Assembly: GCA_003971905.1 (NCBI GenBank)
Contig: RSEE01000052.1
Location: forward strand, 186,001-250,000
Source of the DNA: Moniliella sp. 'wahieum'
Taxonomy: Eukaryota > Basidiomycota > Moniliellomycetes > Moniliellales > Moniliellaceae
Reading direction: 5' to 3'
Length of the DNA: 64,000 nucleotides
The translations under genes were made by a program, and so were the position numbers. A model generated the notes under the pieces. That model did no database searches and was not told the origin of the DNA. It worked only from the letters and a program-made list of their open reading frames with translations. Each line of letters begins with the position of its first letter. The first letter of the stretch is position 1. This document shows positions 11,320 through 20,644 of the stretch, piece by piece.

Positions 11320-11642
11320 CTAGACATGCACAGATCGACAAGATCGGACTACGCCACCGTCTTCTTGTTCAGCAGCCTTGGCCAGCGCTTCAGCGACGGG
11401 TTTCTGTAGTAAAAGGTCAGGCTGACATGTAGTTAAATGCAAACCAAGGGGGGGAGTAGCGGCAGGTGGAGACGTACAGGATCGGTAGAGTGGCCTTGCT
11501 TCCAGTCCTGGTACTTGAGGTTCATCTCACCACGCCGGGCGGCCTTGACCCGCAGCTCGGGCTTGAGGGCAGCACGCACCGCCGATGCGGCGACGGATGC
11601 GTACCGGTTGTACGACATGACAGCCTTCCAGGGCGCAGACAT
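11320..11642 (-). CDS. ATP15: F1 ATP synthase epsilon subunit, mitochondrial
   Basis: This is the small F1 central-stalk subunit that helps couple gamma/delta rotation to catalysis on the matrix side of the inner membrane. ATG 11642 opens MSAPWKAVMSYNRYASVAAS and AVRAALKPELRVKA, the classic W..AG.SYNRY...A...R..LK signature. A 74-nt intron (11404-11477, GTACGT...CTACAG) in phase 0 separates 55 N-terminal codons from a 27-codon second exon starting KPVAEALAKAAEQ. The total is about 82 residues, slightly longer than the usual 60-75; the extra residues are a Val/Arg/Ser tail. No frame break is needed. It has no presequence, as is normal for this subunit. Confidence 0.92.
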
Positions 11643-12006
11643 GGCAAAGACTTGGTGGGCGGACCGGACGCATCCACCTGTGGTGTGGCTGGGTCAAGAA
11701 CGCAGCCCCGGTCTGGCAGGGGAGGGCTGGGCAGGCCCCACACTGCCCAAGTGCGCGCATGCGCCGCCAGCAGGGGATTATTAAAGCGCGTAGGGTTGTG
11801 GGTTGGTGGATGCCCGTCTGCGTTGGGCGGTACGGCGTTGTGGCATTTGCGGCAATTAGTCTGGTGCCAGCTCCCTCTCTGAGAGGCAGACGGGTGGCCC
11901 GATATACATATCGGTGCTGAGTACGCCGAGTCCTGAGTCTCCGCAGATCTCAGTCCAACTCAATCCAACTCCAGCCGCCGGGTTGTCTGCCGTTTGGTGT
12001 GGTAAC

Positions 12007-12500
12007 ATGATTGAGAAGGCTGTCCACATTGCTGCCGCCGGCCTGGGCCTGACGGCGGTCGCTGCCGGCGCGTATGGCTCCCACGGCCTGCACGGCGTCG
12101 ACGAGCACTGTACGCACCCTTCTTTTCCCCCTCCTCTCGGCCTGCCCTAACCACGATCCCTACCCCCCTCCTGACGACAGGGCAATCGCTGGAAGACCGC
12201 GGCGCAGTACCACCTCACGCACTCGGTCGTGCTCTTGGGCCTCGCCCATTCCGGTGCAACCGCCACGCGCGCGGGCAAGGTGGCCTCCTGCCTGTTCACA
12301 CTTGGCATCTTCGGCTTTAGCGGCTCCATTACGCCGCGTCTTGACCCTCGACTCGCACCCCGACTGGAGTCCCACGTTTGCCAGCATCACACCCAAGGGC
12401 TGTTGCGCTGTTGCTTGCCTGGGCTGCCGTCGGCTTTGTCTCGCCGCGATCGCTGGCGCTTGCGCGTGCAGCAGCGCTGGCTAAGGCTGTGCCAAAGTGA
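12007..12500 (+). CDS. DUF423/TMEM256-family small membrane protein
   Basis: This is a four-helix membrane protein of the DUF423 (TMEM256/YgdD) family, whose biochemical role is unknown. ATG 12007 starts MIEKAVHIAAAGLGLTAVAA followed by GAYGSHGLHG, the family's first helix and GA.G.HGL motif. After an intron (donor GTACGC at about 12109, acceptor CAG at about 12180) comes WKTAAQYHLTHSVVLL, then LFTLGIFGFSGSI, LTLDSHPDW, ITPKGG and a final helix VALLLAWAAVGFVSP, ending KAVPK-stop. Two or three frame changes lie between these blocks (near the intron junction, at about 12335 and at about 12398), each inside conserved sequence. Indel errors are the simplest explanation. Confidence 0.82.
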
Positions 12501-12661
12501 GCAAATGCATTGACAGGTGCGGATGGCGGCGGGTGCCTTGGTTGGGACGCTCCTTCATTGTATTAGGAGTAGAGTCTCGGATTGGGGTGTAAACAAGGTG
12601 CGTCTTACTTGGCCAGCGAGCAGTCGGACCTGATCAGGCCAGATACAGCTACTCAGATCAG

Positions 12662-12816
12662 TCAAGGATGGGATCTCCTATCATCGATCCCGCGCTTCGG
12701 GTAGCGGCCAGCGGCGTAGCCCAAGAACAACAGGATGCTGCCAAGGGGCGGGCGAATTGGGCTCGCTTGAATGGGAGGCGCAGTAACGAAGTAGTTCAGC
12801 GCTGACTGGTCTTCAT
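12662..12816 (-). CDS. possible small single-pass protein
   Basis: A minus-strand stretch encodes ALNYFVTAPPIQASPIRPPL followed by GSILLFLGYAAGRYPKRG and a short basic tail. An ATG at 12816 lies just upstream but one frame off. The composition (proline-rich lead, one hydrophobic helix, basic end) resembles small mitochondrial inner-membrane subunits. I cannot name it, and it could be chance in the 3' flank of the DUF423 gene. Confidence 0.25.
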
Positions 12817-12905
12817 TGTCGCGGCGAGGGCGTGTCCAGGCGCGCACTCGAGCCTCGCGTTGATCCAACTCTCCACAACAAAGCAGCCAATTGCGGGCAG
12901 AAATT

Positions 12906-13630
12906 ATGCCAGGCCGTTCCAGCCATTCCGCTGCAGCCGCCCGCCTGTCCGCCCTGCCCCCACCAACATCCCAGCGATGGCGCTCGCCTGGCACCTGGCC
13001 CACCTGCCTTGTCCCCCACCGGCAGCCCTCCGCACCGACGAGCCAGACAGCGCAGGCGCCACCTCCCACCCCCGGCCGCGCCTCCACCCCTCTCCCTCCA
13101 AGCAGAGGAAGACGAGGATCCGTATGCGCACTGCAGGCTGGCGAAACAGAGGCAGCTTGGCAAGCTCGGTTGGGGTTTCGCTTTTTGACTCCCGGGGCAG
13201 TTCAGTTGTTTGATGCGTCGCGGCAGTTCAAACGGGAACGAGATCGTTCGCGTTCAGGCTCGCGTTCTCCCCTCGTCTTCTCCCCCCCATGCAGCTCGCA
13301 ATGCTTCCGCCACTCCGCCACCTACCCTCCCAATCCGCCGACGATCTTCAGAACAGAAGACAAGGAAGACGCGGCGCGTAATGCTGCCGCCCCTGGGCTG
13401 CCAAGGGGATGGCGCCAAGGGAAAGGAACACGTGCGCGAAACGTGCGCGTCTCGAAGCGCGAAGGGCCCAAGACTGCAGTTGGCCCAGGCCAGTTCTGTG
13501 CGTCCCCCTGCTGCCTGTCGCAAGCTGTGACACCCGCCGAGTGCCTGCCTCTCGTACTACAGTTGCGGCACCTTCGGGCGAACTAGAATCGCTCCGGGCG
13601 CGGGCGCTCGCTTCGCTGCATTCGCGCTAG
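12906..13630 (+). CDS. Arg/Ser-rich protein of unknown function
   Basis: ATG 12906 begins a long open frame with a Pro/Ser/Arg-rich N-terminus. A more ordered-looking block follows, ETEAAWQARLGFRFLTPGAV then QLFDASRQFKRERDR, and then RSRSGSRSP. Downstream, in shifted frames, come basic stretches (IRRRSSEQKTRKTRR, KRARLEARRAQ) and an Arg/Ala-rich C-terminus ending LASLHSR at 13630. The SR-like and KR-rich patches suggest a nuclear or RNA-associated protein, but there is no named domain. At least two frame changes are needed, which makes the end uncertain. Confidence 0.45.
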
Positions 13631-13709
13631 TGGATGCATACCGTTTGACTCATCTACCACTTGGCGCCGAGGAGAGTGGGCGTACACGAGTGATACAGGG
13701 TATGGAATT

Positions 13710-14998
13710 TCACAGTCCGTTGGGTCCTAATGTGAGAGAGCTACGCAGGTTCGTCAGGCAGCGTGGCTGTCGTGCTGGGGGTGGATGTCCGACAATGTAG
13801 GCCACGATATCGGAGAGGGTAAGGATACCAGCGAGCCTGCCGTGGCCCTTGGGGATGGTGGGCTGAGCACCCTCGGCTAAGGTTTGGTCCAGTTGAGCGG
13901 GAGTGAGTTTGCGCACTGGTGCGGCCTCGACGAGGATCAGACGATGTACTCGCCTCCGCTTGAGAAGGGCAAACACATTCGCTAATGGTTCCTCTACAGA
14001 TGCGACCCAGGCGCCGCGGACGCTTGGGCCTCGTTGGCTCCGGCCTGAGTCGGGTGGGATGGAGGTGCACGACGCGCGATGGCTCGCGCACAGTGAGGTC
14101 AATGTCGTGTAAAGTCCGGTTCGGAGCAGTTCCACCGCATCCACTGCATCGTACAGATCCACCACATCCCCTGCTCATCCACCACTGGCACACCCCCGAT
14201 CCCGCCGAGGAAAAGAGCCCGATTAGCTCATGCACCCGCATGTCCGCCGGGCTACCGCCAGGTCACCCCATCCGGGCGCTGGGTTGCCGATGGGGAAGTG
14301 GATTGGGGGGAGACAAAAGTGCCAATGCCCAGGTCACGGATTGAGCGGTGGAGGCCGCTCGTGTCGCAGTTGATAGCAATGAACTTGAGCACTCGGTACT
14401 GGGTTAGAACCGAGATGACTGCCTCTGCGTGGGACTGGGTATCGTGGTCGATCAGAGGCACGCGGCGGGCATGAGACCGCATCAATTCCTCGCACGCACT
14501 GAGGAGAGACTGCAATGGGTGGATCGCCAAGCTCGCCGGTGGTGGCACACAATGCCCGCTCAATCGTCCGCAGCTCTGCAAGCGTCACGTGGTCCACCTG
14601 CTCTGCTGCACGCGCGGCGGCGTCGGGATCGTCTGGGTGGTCGGCGGCGCAGGACGTAAACTGGATGAGATGGGTCACGTCGCTGACGGTCAGCATGCCG
14701 GCAAACCGGTTGGCTGCCGCGTTCCACAGCGCGCACTGACCACCCCGGCTTGGGCCATCACGTCGAGCGCGGCGCGCACAGCCAGCCGGGTGTCCAGCAT
14801 CACCACCCTGAAACTGACGGGGAGCACATCGTAGCAGCTGCGGCCCTGAAGGAAGGTGCGGATGCGGGCGACAGCCAGGTCTGCTGGTTCATCGCTGTGA
14901 GCGATGGTGGTGAACAGCGGGGAGTAGTGGATGGACGAGCGAGACCAGGTCCTGCTGACGATGGCGGCAAGAGCACAGAAACGGGGTTCTTTGAACAT
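13710..14998 (-). CDS. SNF4: AMP-activated protein kinase gamma subunit (four CBS motifs)
   Basis: This is the nucleotide-sensing regulatory subunit of the SNF1/AMPK complex, with four CBS motifs in two Bateman domains. CBS1 shows RTFLQGRSCYDVLPVSFRVV, LDTRLAVRAALDVMAQ and, after a frame change, GMLTVSDVTHLIQF. The linker and CBS2 give LLSACEELMRSHARRVPLID and VISVLTQYRVLKFIAINCD. CBS3 contains MRVHELIGLFSSAG. CBS4 gives FALLKRRRVHRLILVEA and AGILTLSDIVAYIVG near the C-terminus. The N-terminal start is uncertain: ATG at 14998 fits the frame, but a nearby ATG at 15012 is in another. Several frame changes lie inside conserved blocks. The gene is head-to-head with TRS31, with under 200 bp between the models. 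Confidence 0.88.
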
Positions 14999-15185
14999 TT
15001 CGAAGATGGCATCTGACGTGGCCAGCCGGCTGCTCTGCCGGAACGGCCTCGGGCACCCTTCAGCGGTTCAACGTTCAGGGCCCCGCGTGGGGCATCGCCA
15101 GCGTCCAGCCTCGGCCATCACCACAGTCCAGCCTCGGCCACCCCACAGCTCCAGCCACCGCCACAGTCACGACTGCGCCTCCCAT

Positions 15186-15994
15186 GGAGTTGGTTGCCAC
15201 CTCCTACGTCCCGCCGCAGGCGGCTACCAGCCTGCCACCGCGCGCCAGGGCATCGTCTCCCGCTTTCCCAGCGCCGCTCGACCTCGTCGCAGGTCGGCCT
15301 GCAAGCGGCTGTTGGAGCACCCGTAGGCGTTTCAGCTGGCCTGGGCCATGCCACCGTCCCAGCCGCTGGTCCAGACCGCCTCGACCGTCCTCGGGATCGA
15401 ACTCGTCATGGCGAAGTGAGTCTCGCATCGCGTCCTTCTTGTTTCAGAGATGGTGTCGACGTACCAGGCGCGCGTCAGTGGCGTGGCCCAGCTCGAGCGC
15501 CGCTTGAGCCTGATTGGGTACAGCATCGGCCAACGTCTTTTGCTCCTCACCACCCACAGGCTTGAGATGGCCAACAACCCCAAGCTGCCCAAGCGGGAGA
15601 CACGCCTGGTGCTGCCCTCCTCTTTGTCCACACTCACATTTACCGCCAAGCCTTCGGGCGGCCCGCCGACTCCCTGGAACGCTCCAGAGCGCGATGATGA
15701 GTGTACGACCATCCCTCGTCGTTGCTCCCCTTGTACCTAACCCACTTTTTTGACCCAGACATGATCTCGATGAACGAACCCATCTTGCTCGACGCATCTC
15801 CATCCCAAGGACCTCTCCTCTCTCTCGATTGAGGCGGTTACTGCCGGCATCGTCGAAGCGCGCCCTGGACGGACTCGGATTCGCAGCTCGCGTCACTGCC
15901 CACTCGGTCCCCACCCCTGACTTTCCTCAGAGAACCACGATCTGATCAAGGTCGACCCAAGTGTGATGCGGCGTGAGAAGCGTTGGGCTCGTAA
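15186..15994 (+). CDS. TRS31: TRAPP complex subunit 5
   Basis: This is a core subunit of the TRAPP tethering complex / Ypt1-Rab1 exchange factor at the ER-Golgi. The N-terminal landmark LDRPRDRTRHGEVSLAS matches the LDRPLTRPKTEVSLSAF of TRAPPC5. It is followed by MVSTYQARVSGVAQLERRLS, LIGYSIGQRLLLL, then PKRETRLVLPSSLSTLTFT (family: GKRETKVLNALLFIK). The C-terminal block has TAGIVEA, LDGLGFAARVTAHSVPTP and IKVDPSVMRREK. Residues before LDRP are low-complexity, and the start is approximate; the end is set at a TAA that would give a family-like EKxLGS C-terminus after one slip. Four or more frame changes occur, mainly at C or G runs. An intron is possible at about 15705-15770. Confidence 0.82.
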
Positions 15995-16439
15995 CGCAGT
16001 ACCTACCCATCTTCTCTTCTTGACTGATAGTCCCTTCTGGAGCAATCTGATCCCCAAACAATATGACAGGCCACTTCTAAAACAATCTAGTTCTGCCTGC
16101 CAACCTCTCCTTCCAATCTACATGGCCCGCTGTACATACGACCCTCGTAGTACCCACACTGGTTATGCCAGATGACCTTCAGCGTACGAGTTTCAACAAC
16201 CATGTACTTTGCGCCTACAAGCATTCACCACAAAGGCTGCGCCTGCGATGCTGTGGACCATGTTGCTGAACACGGATTCTACGAGCCACAAAGAAATGGT
16301 CTTGCTGCTGGATAGGATCGAAAATCTACCAAATTGCGTAGCATCCCCCTCTTCAGCTAGATGCGCCTATAGCATCACATCCGGATGTAGCTACAGTCGG
16401 TAAGTTACTCTTCATACATGTACTGCACACAACAGCAGG
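15995..16439. other. intergenic stretch, no gene seen
   Basis: This separates TRS31 (+) and the PAC4-like gene (-), which converge here. Open frames are short and unlike any family I recognise. Confidence 0.45.
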
Positions 16440-17139
16440 GAAGGTAGAGGCAGCCAATGGTTGATCAATTCTTCCCGGCGGGGCAAGGATTTGGACCAAA
16501 GCACGCTCCAGCACAAAACGGGTATAATCTGGTCGCACCTCACTCCATCGTTGACGGCGCCAGGCTCGGCACGTCGATGAGAGTACACCTCCCAGAGAAG
16601 CCTTGCGTGCTGTCCAGGCGTCAGTATCCCTTAATCTTGTACGCACGCATACAGGAAGGAAACGAACCGATCCGCTGTGCCATGTCCCGCGCTAACCTAG
16701 GCCCACCACCATGCAACACCTCGCTCCCCACAGACCCCAGAGCAAGCGCCATGTCGGTACCCAGCGCACCTCTGGGCTGAAGGAGGCGCCACAGTCCCGC
16801 ATCGCTGTCCGGCTTAGCACTCGCATCGCCCTCCCCAGCGGGGGATGGGCACACCCAATGTGCGATGCATCGTGGGCGTGTCCCTTCCTGCCGCGCGAAG
16901 TGCCTCTTGCAACTCATTCTCCAACTCTTGGTCCACTGCGGACGTCGCATCTTTCACTGCGGAGGCAGCGGGTGGCGGTGCAAACGCCTCCTGAGCACTT
17001 GGCTTGCTGGCCCCACCCAGACCCAGGCTGCGTTCGCCATGCGGGTAACCTGGACACTAAGCAGGGTGGTGCGGTCGTGCGTAAGTGGAGTGGCTGGCAC
17101 ACGCACCGCATGCTGCGATGTGCTGAACAGCTCGGACAT
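16440..17139 (-). CDS. proteasome assembly chaperone 4 (PAC4/PSMG4)-like protein
   Basis: ATG 17139 opens MSELFSTSQHAVRVPATPLT followed by TLLSVQVTRMANAAWVWVG, which fits the PAC4 pattern of a short leader, a beta strand and then a W.WIG motif. Further on, in shifted frames, come an acidic/helical linker (VDQELENELQEALRAAG), a segment GTDMALALGSVGSEVLHGG, then PRLARDMAQRIGSF and finally PDYTRFVLERALVQIL, similar to the helical end of PSMG4. PSMG4-type proteins pair with PSMG3 to help build the alpha ring of the 20S proteasome. The homology call rests on weak motifs by eye. The C-terminal end is approximate and at least two frame changes are needed. It is head-to-head with the TTL-like gene. 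Confidence 0.5.
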
Positions 17140-17289
17140 GGTTGGTGTGGGAAGGTGACTGAGGAGAGGCGCCCGGAAACGGCCAAGTGGGTGCAGGCCT
17201 CTTCTGGTGCTGCTGCCAAAGCTTGTGGTGATTCGAATCACTCGCTGTCATCACCTGCATCACCGCTTGGATCATCGGATCGATCTAAT

Positions 17290-18710
17290 TGCTCTTCTCT
17301 TTTTCCTTTTCTTCTTCATTTTCCACTGCTCTTTCGCCAGCACCACACCAGCAACCCAGCGATGCCCACCGCTGGATCAACTTCCCTACGCCACTGCGCC
17401 CGGCAGCGACGCGCCTGCTACCTACGAAAACTACACACACACTGTTGTGCTCAAGGCTGCACGTTCCGTGCTGCTCCCCCAAGGGTGGGAAGTGGTCGAT
17501 GGCCACTCTGGCTCGGCCGAGGAGGAGTACGAAGCCTATGTGGGGGACTACGACTGGATCCCATTTGAGCGTCTATTGCGTTCAAAAGCAAGCTGTAGCA
17601 GCTATGTCATCCGCAAGGCGCTCATTCGCAAACACCATCTTGCCCATGCCTACGACTCGATGCCGCCAGCGCTCGGAGCGCTCTGACTTAATCCGCAAAG
17701 CCACCCCACGGACATGGGACTTCGAACTGCATTTGCCGACGAGCTGGACGAGTTGTTAATGGACGACCTGTATGACCTCAACGACGACCTAGAGAGTGGA
17801 TCATGGTTATTCTCAAACCAGGCATGGCTGATCGAGGTCGCGGGATTCGGTTGTTCAACTCGTTGTCAACTCTGCGTGCCATTTTCGACCAGTACGAGGA
17901 AGAGGATCTGGCCGAGGAGGAGGAGGAGGAGGACGGGGAGGAAGAGGCCAGGGAAGGAGATGAGGAGGGCGGGATGTTGGGTCAACTGAGGCACTTTGTT
18001 ATCCAAGTATGTTCATTTTACGCGTGTGAGAGTGCAAGACTGACGCAATGCAGGACTACCTAGCCAACCCGTTACTCTTCTGTCCCCGCTCGATGCCAGT
18101 GCAGGCGGCGCAAGTTCCATCTTCGTGCGTATGTGTGCTGTGTGTGGGCGCCTTTCAAGTCTACCTATGGGACGAAATGCTGGCCCTGTTTGCACCGGTA
18201 CCCTACGCCCCACCGGATGAGCATGCCAGCCTCGATGCTCACCTGACCAACACCTGTCGTCAAGAGGAGCGTCACATCAATCAGGGTCGGCCCAAGGAAG
18301 AAAATGTGCATCTCTGGTCCGACCTGGCTGGGACGGCGACCCGACTGGCCTCTGACCGAGGAGGCTATCGAGCTCGTCCGCACCCGCGCTGTGAGACGAT
18401 CGGGCTGGTGTTTGCGGCCGCTGCAAGGGGTGGTAGCGTACACCTCCAGCTTGGCCGAAGCGTGGGAAATCTTCGGGGTGGATCTACTGGTGGATGATCA
18501 GCTGCACGTCCAGTTGCTCGAGGTCAATGCCAAACCCGACTTTGCCCAGACGGGCCAGCGCTGGTTGGGACGATTGAGGGGCTGTTCGAGCGGGCGTTGC
18601 AGATTGCCCTTCTGGACCAAAGGGCCGCTTGGGTGGGAAGGAATGGCCGTGGGCGAGAGCAGGGGGGCATGCGGCTCTGCTTGAACGAGCAACTCACGGC
18701 GGAGCACTAG
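17290..18710 (+). CDS. tubulin-tyrosine-ligase-like (TTL domain) protein, Pby1 C-terminal type
   Basis: This is an ATP-grasp enzyme of the TTL family. In S. cerevisiae the equivalent domain is the C-terminal half of the P-body protein Pby1. Ordered motifs are YENYTHTVVLKAARSVLLPQ, YDWIPFERLL, SYVIRKALIRKHHLAH, the ATP-binding ILKPGMADRGRGIRLFNSL, an acidic loop (EEDLAEEEEEEDGEEEAREG), LRHFVIQDYLANPLLF, VYLWDEMLALFAP, HLTNTC and the C-terminal EIFGVDLLVDD then VQLLEVNAKPDFAQTG. A 47-nt intron (GTATGT...CTGAC...GCAG) lies between VIQ and DYLANP, at about 18008-18054. No SurE domain precedes it, so this looks like a stand-alone TTL protein. The start is uncertain (a candidate ATG near 17360 needs one slip). 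The end at 18710 comes from the frame reading NEQLTAEH-stop. Confidence 0.82.
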
Positions 18711-18968
18711 ACACTAAAAGCATACTAGGCCTGACCTTCACCCTGGGAGCTATCGCACGTCGATGATGGGCGTGAATTGTCGATCGAATATATGCAGAGG
18801 CAGATGGTTGCTGGGCCAGCGGGCGACGGGTACTGATGAAGGATCGATGATCTCGATGATCGGATATTGCACGTGGTGTTGTGTACTGCTGAATGTGAAC
18901 ATTAATTAATGTCGATCACGCGTAGCTGCTCGGCTTGACTTTCTTTCCTACCCCACCATCCTCATTCT

Positions 18969-20353
18969 ATGCCACCACAACCACCCACCCGCGCCGGCAC
19001 GACCCCAACGTCTTCCACCCCAACGCGCCCCTCCAGGTGTGCCGCTCCATTCGACGCCCTTCCGACGTCGGCGGGCGACGACGCGGCGCGTAGTACGCGT
19101 ACGCGAACTCGGCCTCCTCTCTACCTGACTCAGATTCCGAAGTGGACGCGTCGCCATTGCTTCGCGTCCGCACCGACCCCCATTCCGGCTCCTATGCATC
19201 ACCCATACCGCAGCGGCTTGGCAGGACGCGCACTGCACATGAGTTGGCGTCGAGTCCATCCACCATCACCTGCGCGTCGACGCTGGGAGCGCATCTGTTT
19301 GGACCCTCGTTCTGTTGGGGCTGGGCCTATATTGGCTCTTGCCGCGCTCCAAGCCTTCATACCGCTGCCCAAGGAACTCTACTGGAGTTGAAGAAATCAA
19401 TATGCCGCGAGGACAGCCTACCACTCAGCTCCCCACCTCTCTGCCCTTGGATGAACATGTCTACGATGACGGTGAACTGCTGGGCATATCCTCAGAAGAG
19501 CAGATCCCCATCTCACCGGCGTTTGAGAACCCAGCAGCCGACCTTACTCTGCAAGACGATGCATTGGTCCCGCAGTTGAGCCCCCTAGTCCTGGGGAACT
19601 ACCTTTGCAGGAACCCCAGCCTCCTACTCCGCCCGACCCGCTTCCTACCTGGTCCGAGGTGTTCGCAACCCTCGACCCCGATTCCCCTTCTTTGACCAAA
19701 GAGGCGATGGAGCACCTCCGCACCACCCTTCCAAGCGATACATACCAACTCACCTCTTATCTGGAACCGATCCTACTCCGCCTGCTGCAGGCCGAGCCTG
19801 GTGCTTGGTCCTGGATCGCGGAAACATACCTCGCGCAGGGCGGGACAGACCTGCCTACTCTGCTTACCCGCGTTCGTGCCCAGCTGCGCTCCGACCTATC
19901 CTCCATCCCACCACGTGTGCTCCATGGCACCCGTATCGCCCAACTTTTTGCCCTGCTACCACCAAGGCGAGAGCGCGACTTTGCTCACTCCATCGTCGGG
20001 AGCATGACATCCCCCTCGCAACCTCCGGGCGTGGACCCGGCCTTTCTCCTTCAAGCGGAGGGGGTCTATCCCCTCCCTGACCAGGGCAGGGTGGGCGTTG
20101 TGCTCTCTGACGCGATTCGTGTGAGAGGGATCACGTTGAGCCTTGCTGGGTGGTGCGAGTGGTACGTCGATCTTTTGTTAGAGGGGCAGTTTGTGCCTGT
20201 CGCCCATGGCCATCATCACACCCAAGAGCCAAGGACCATATTCCTACCCGTGCCCGAGATGGATCCCACACGACTCCTCCGCCTTCGCCTTCCTTCCCCC
20301 AGTGGTTATTGGTGGAGCGAATCCGGGTCCATGGCGACAAGGCGGAAGTCTGA
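18969..20353 (+). CDS. SUN-domain single-pass membrane protein
   Basis: A Pro/Thr-rich, probably nucleoplasmic N-terminus leads to one hydrophobic segment around 19300-19340 (VLLGLGLYWLLPRS). An acidic/Pro-rich spacer (about 19400-19660) and a helical region (LTKEAMEHLRTTLPSDTYQL, LARVRAQLRSDLS-like) follow. The C-terminal block reads DPAFLLQAEGVYPLPDQGRV then GVVLSDAIRVRGITL, followed by FLPVPEMDPTRLLRLRL and, after one frame change, VERIRVHGDKAEV-stop. This matches a SUN domain, including the closing Y/RIRVHG. SUN proteins span the inner nuclear membrane and pair with KASH partners. It is shorter than typical Sad1, and the SUN core is compact. The start codon is provisional. The domain call is from motif order and has moderate certainty. 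Confidence 0.6.
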
Positions 20354-20644
20354 GTAACGAAAGATGAAATACCAAAACTATTGGCGAGATAATCGATTAA
20401 CGTCCCAGCGGCGGGAAGTATAGCGTGCCACTATGGGGCATGCCCTATGGTTGTGAACCTCCTTCTATCATCACGGACATATTCGAATGAGAGACACGTG
20501 GACGTGACAGAGGGACTTCGTAAATAGACAAGATTCGATAGAGAACCCCTTGCGAAAGACGTTGCTTGTGGACTTGACAGCCACATACAACGAGGAGTGG
20601 GTGGGACCCGGTGTGCCTCTCACCCTTTTGAGGGTGTAGCTTTT

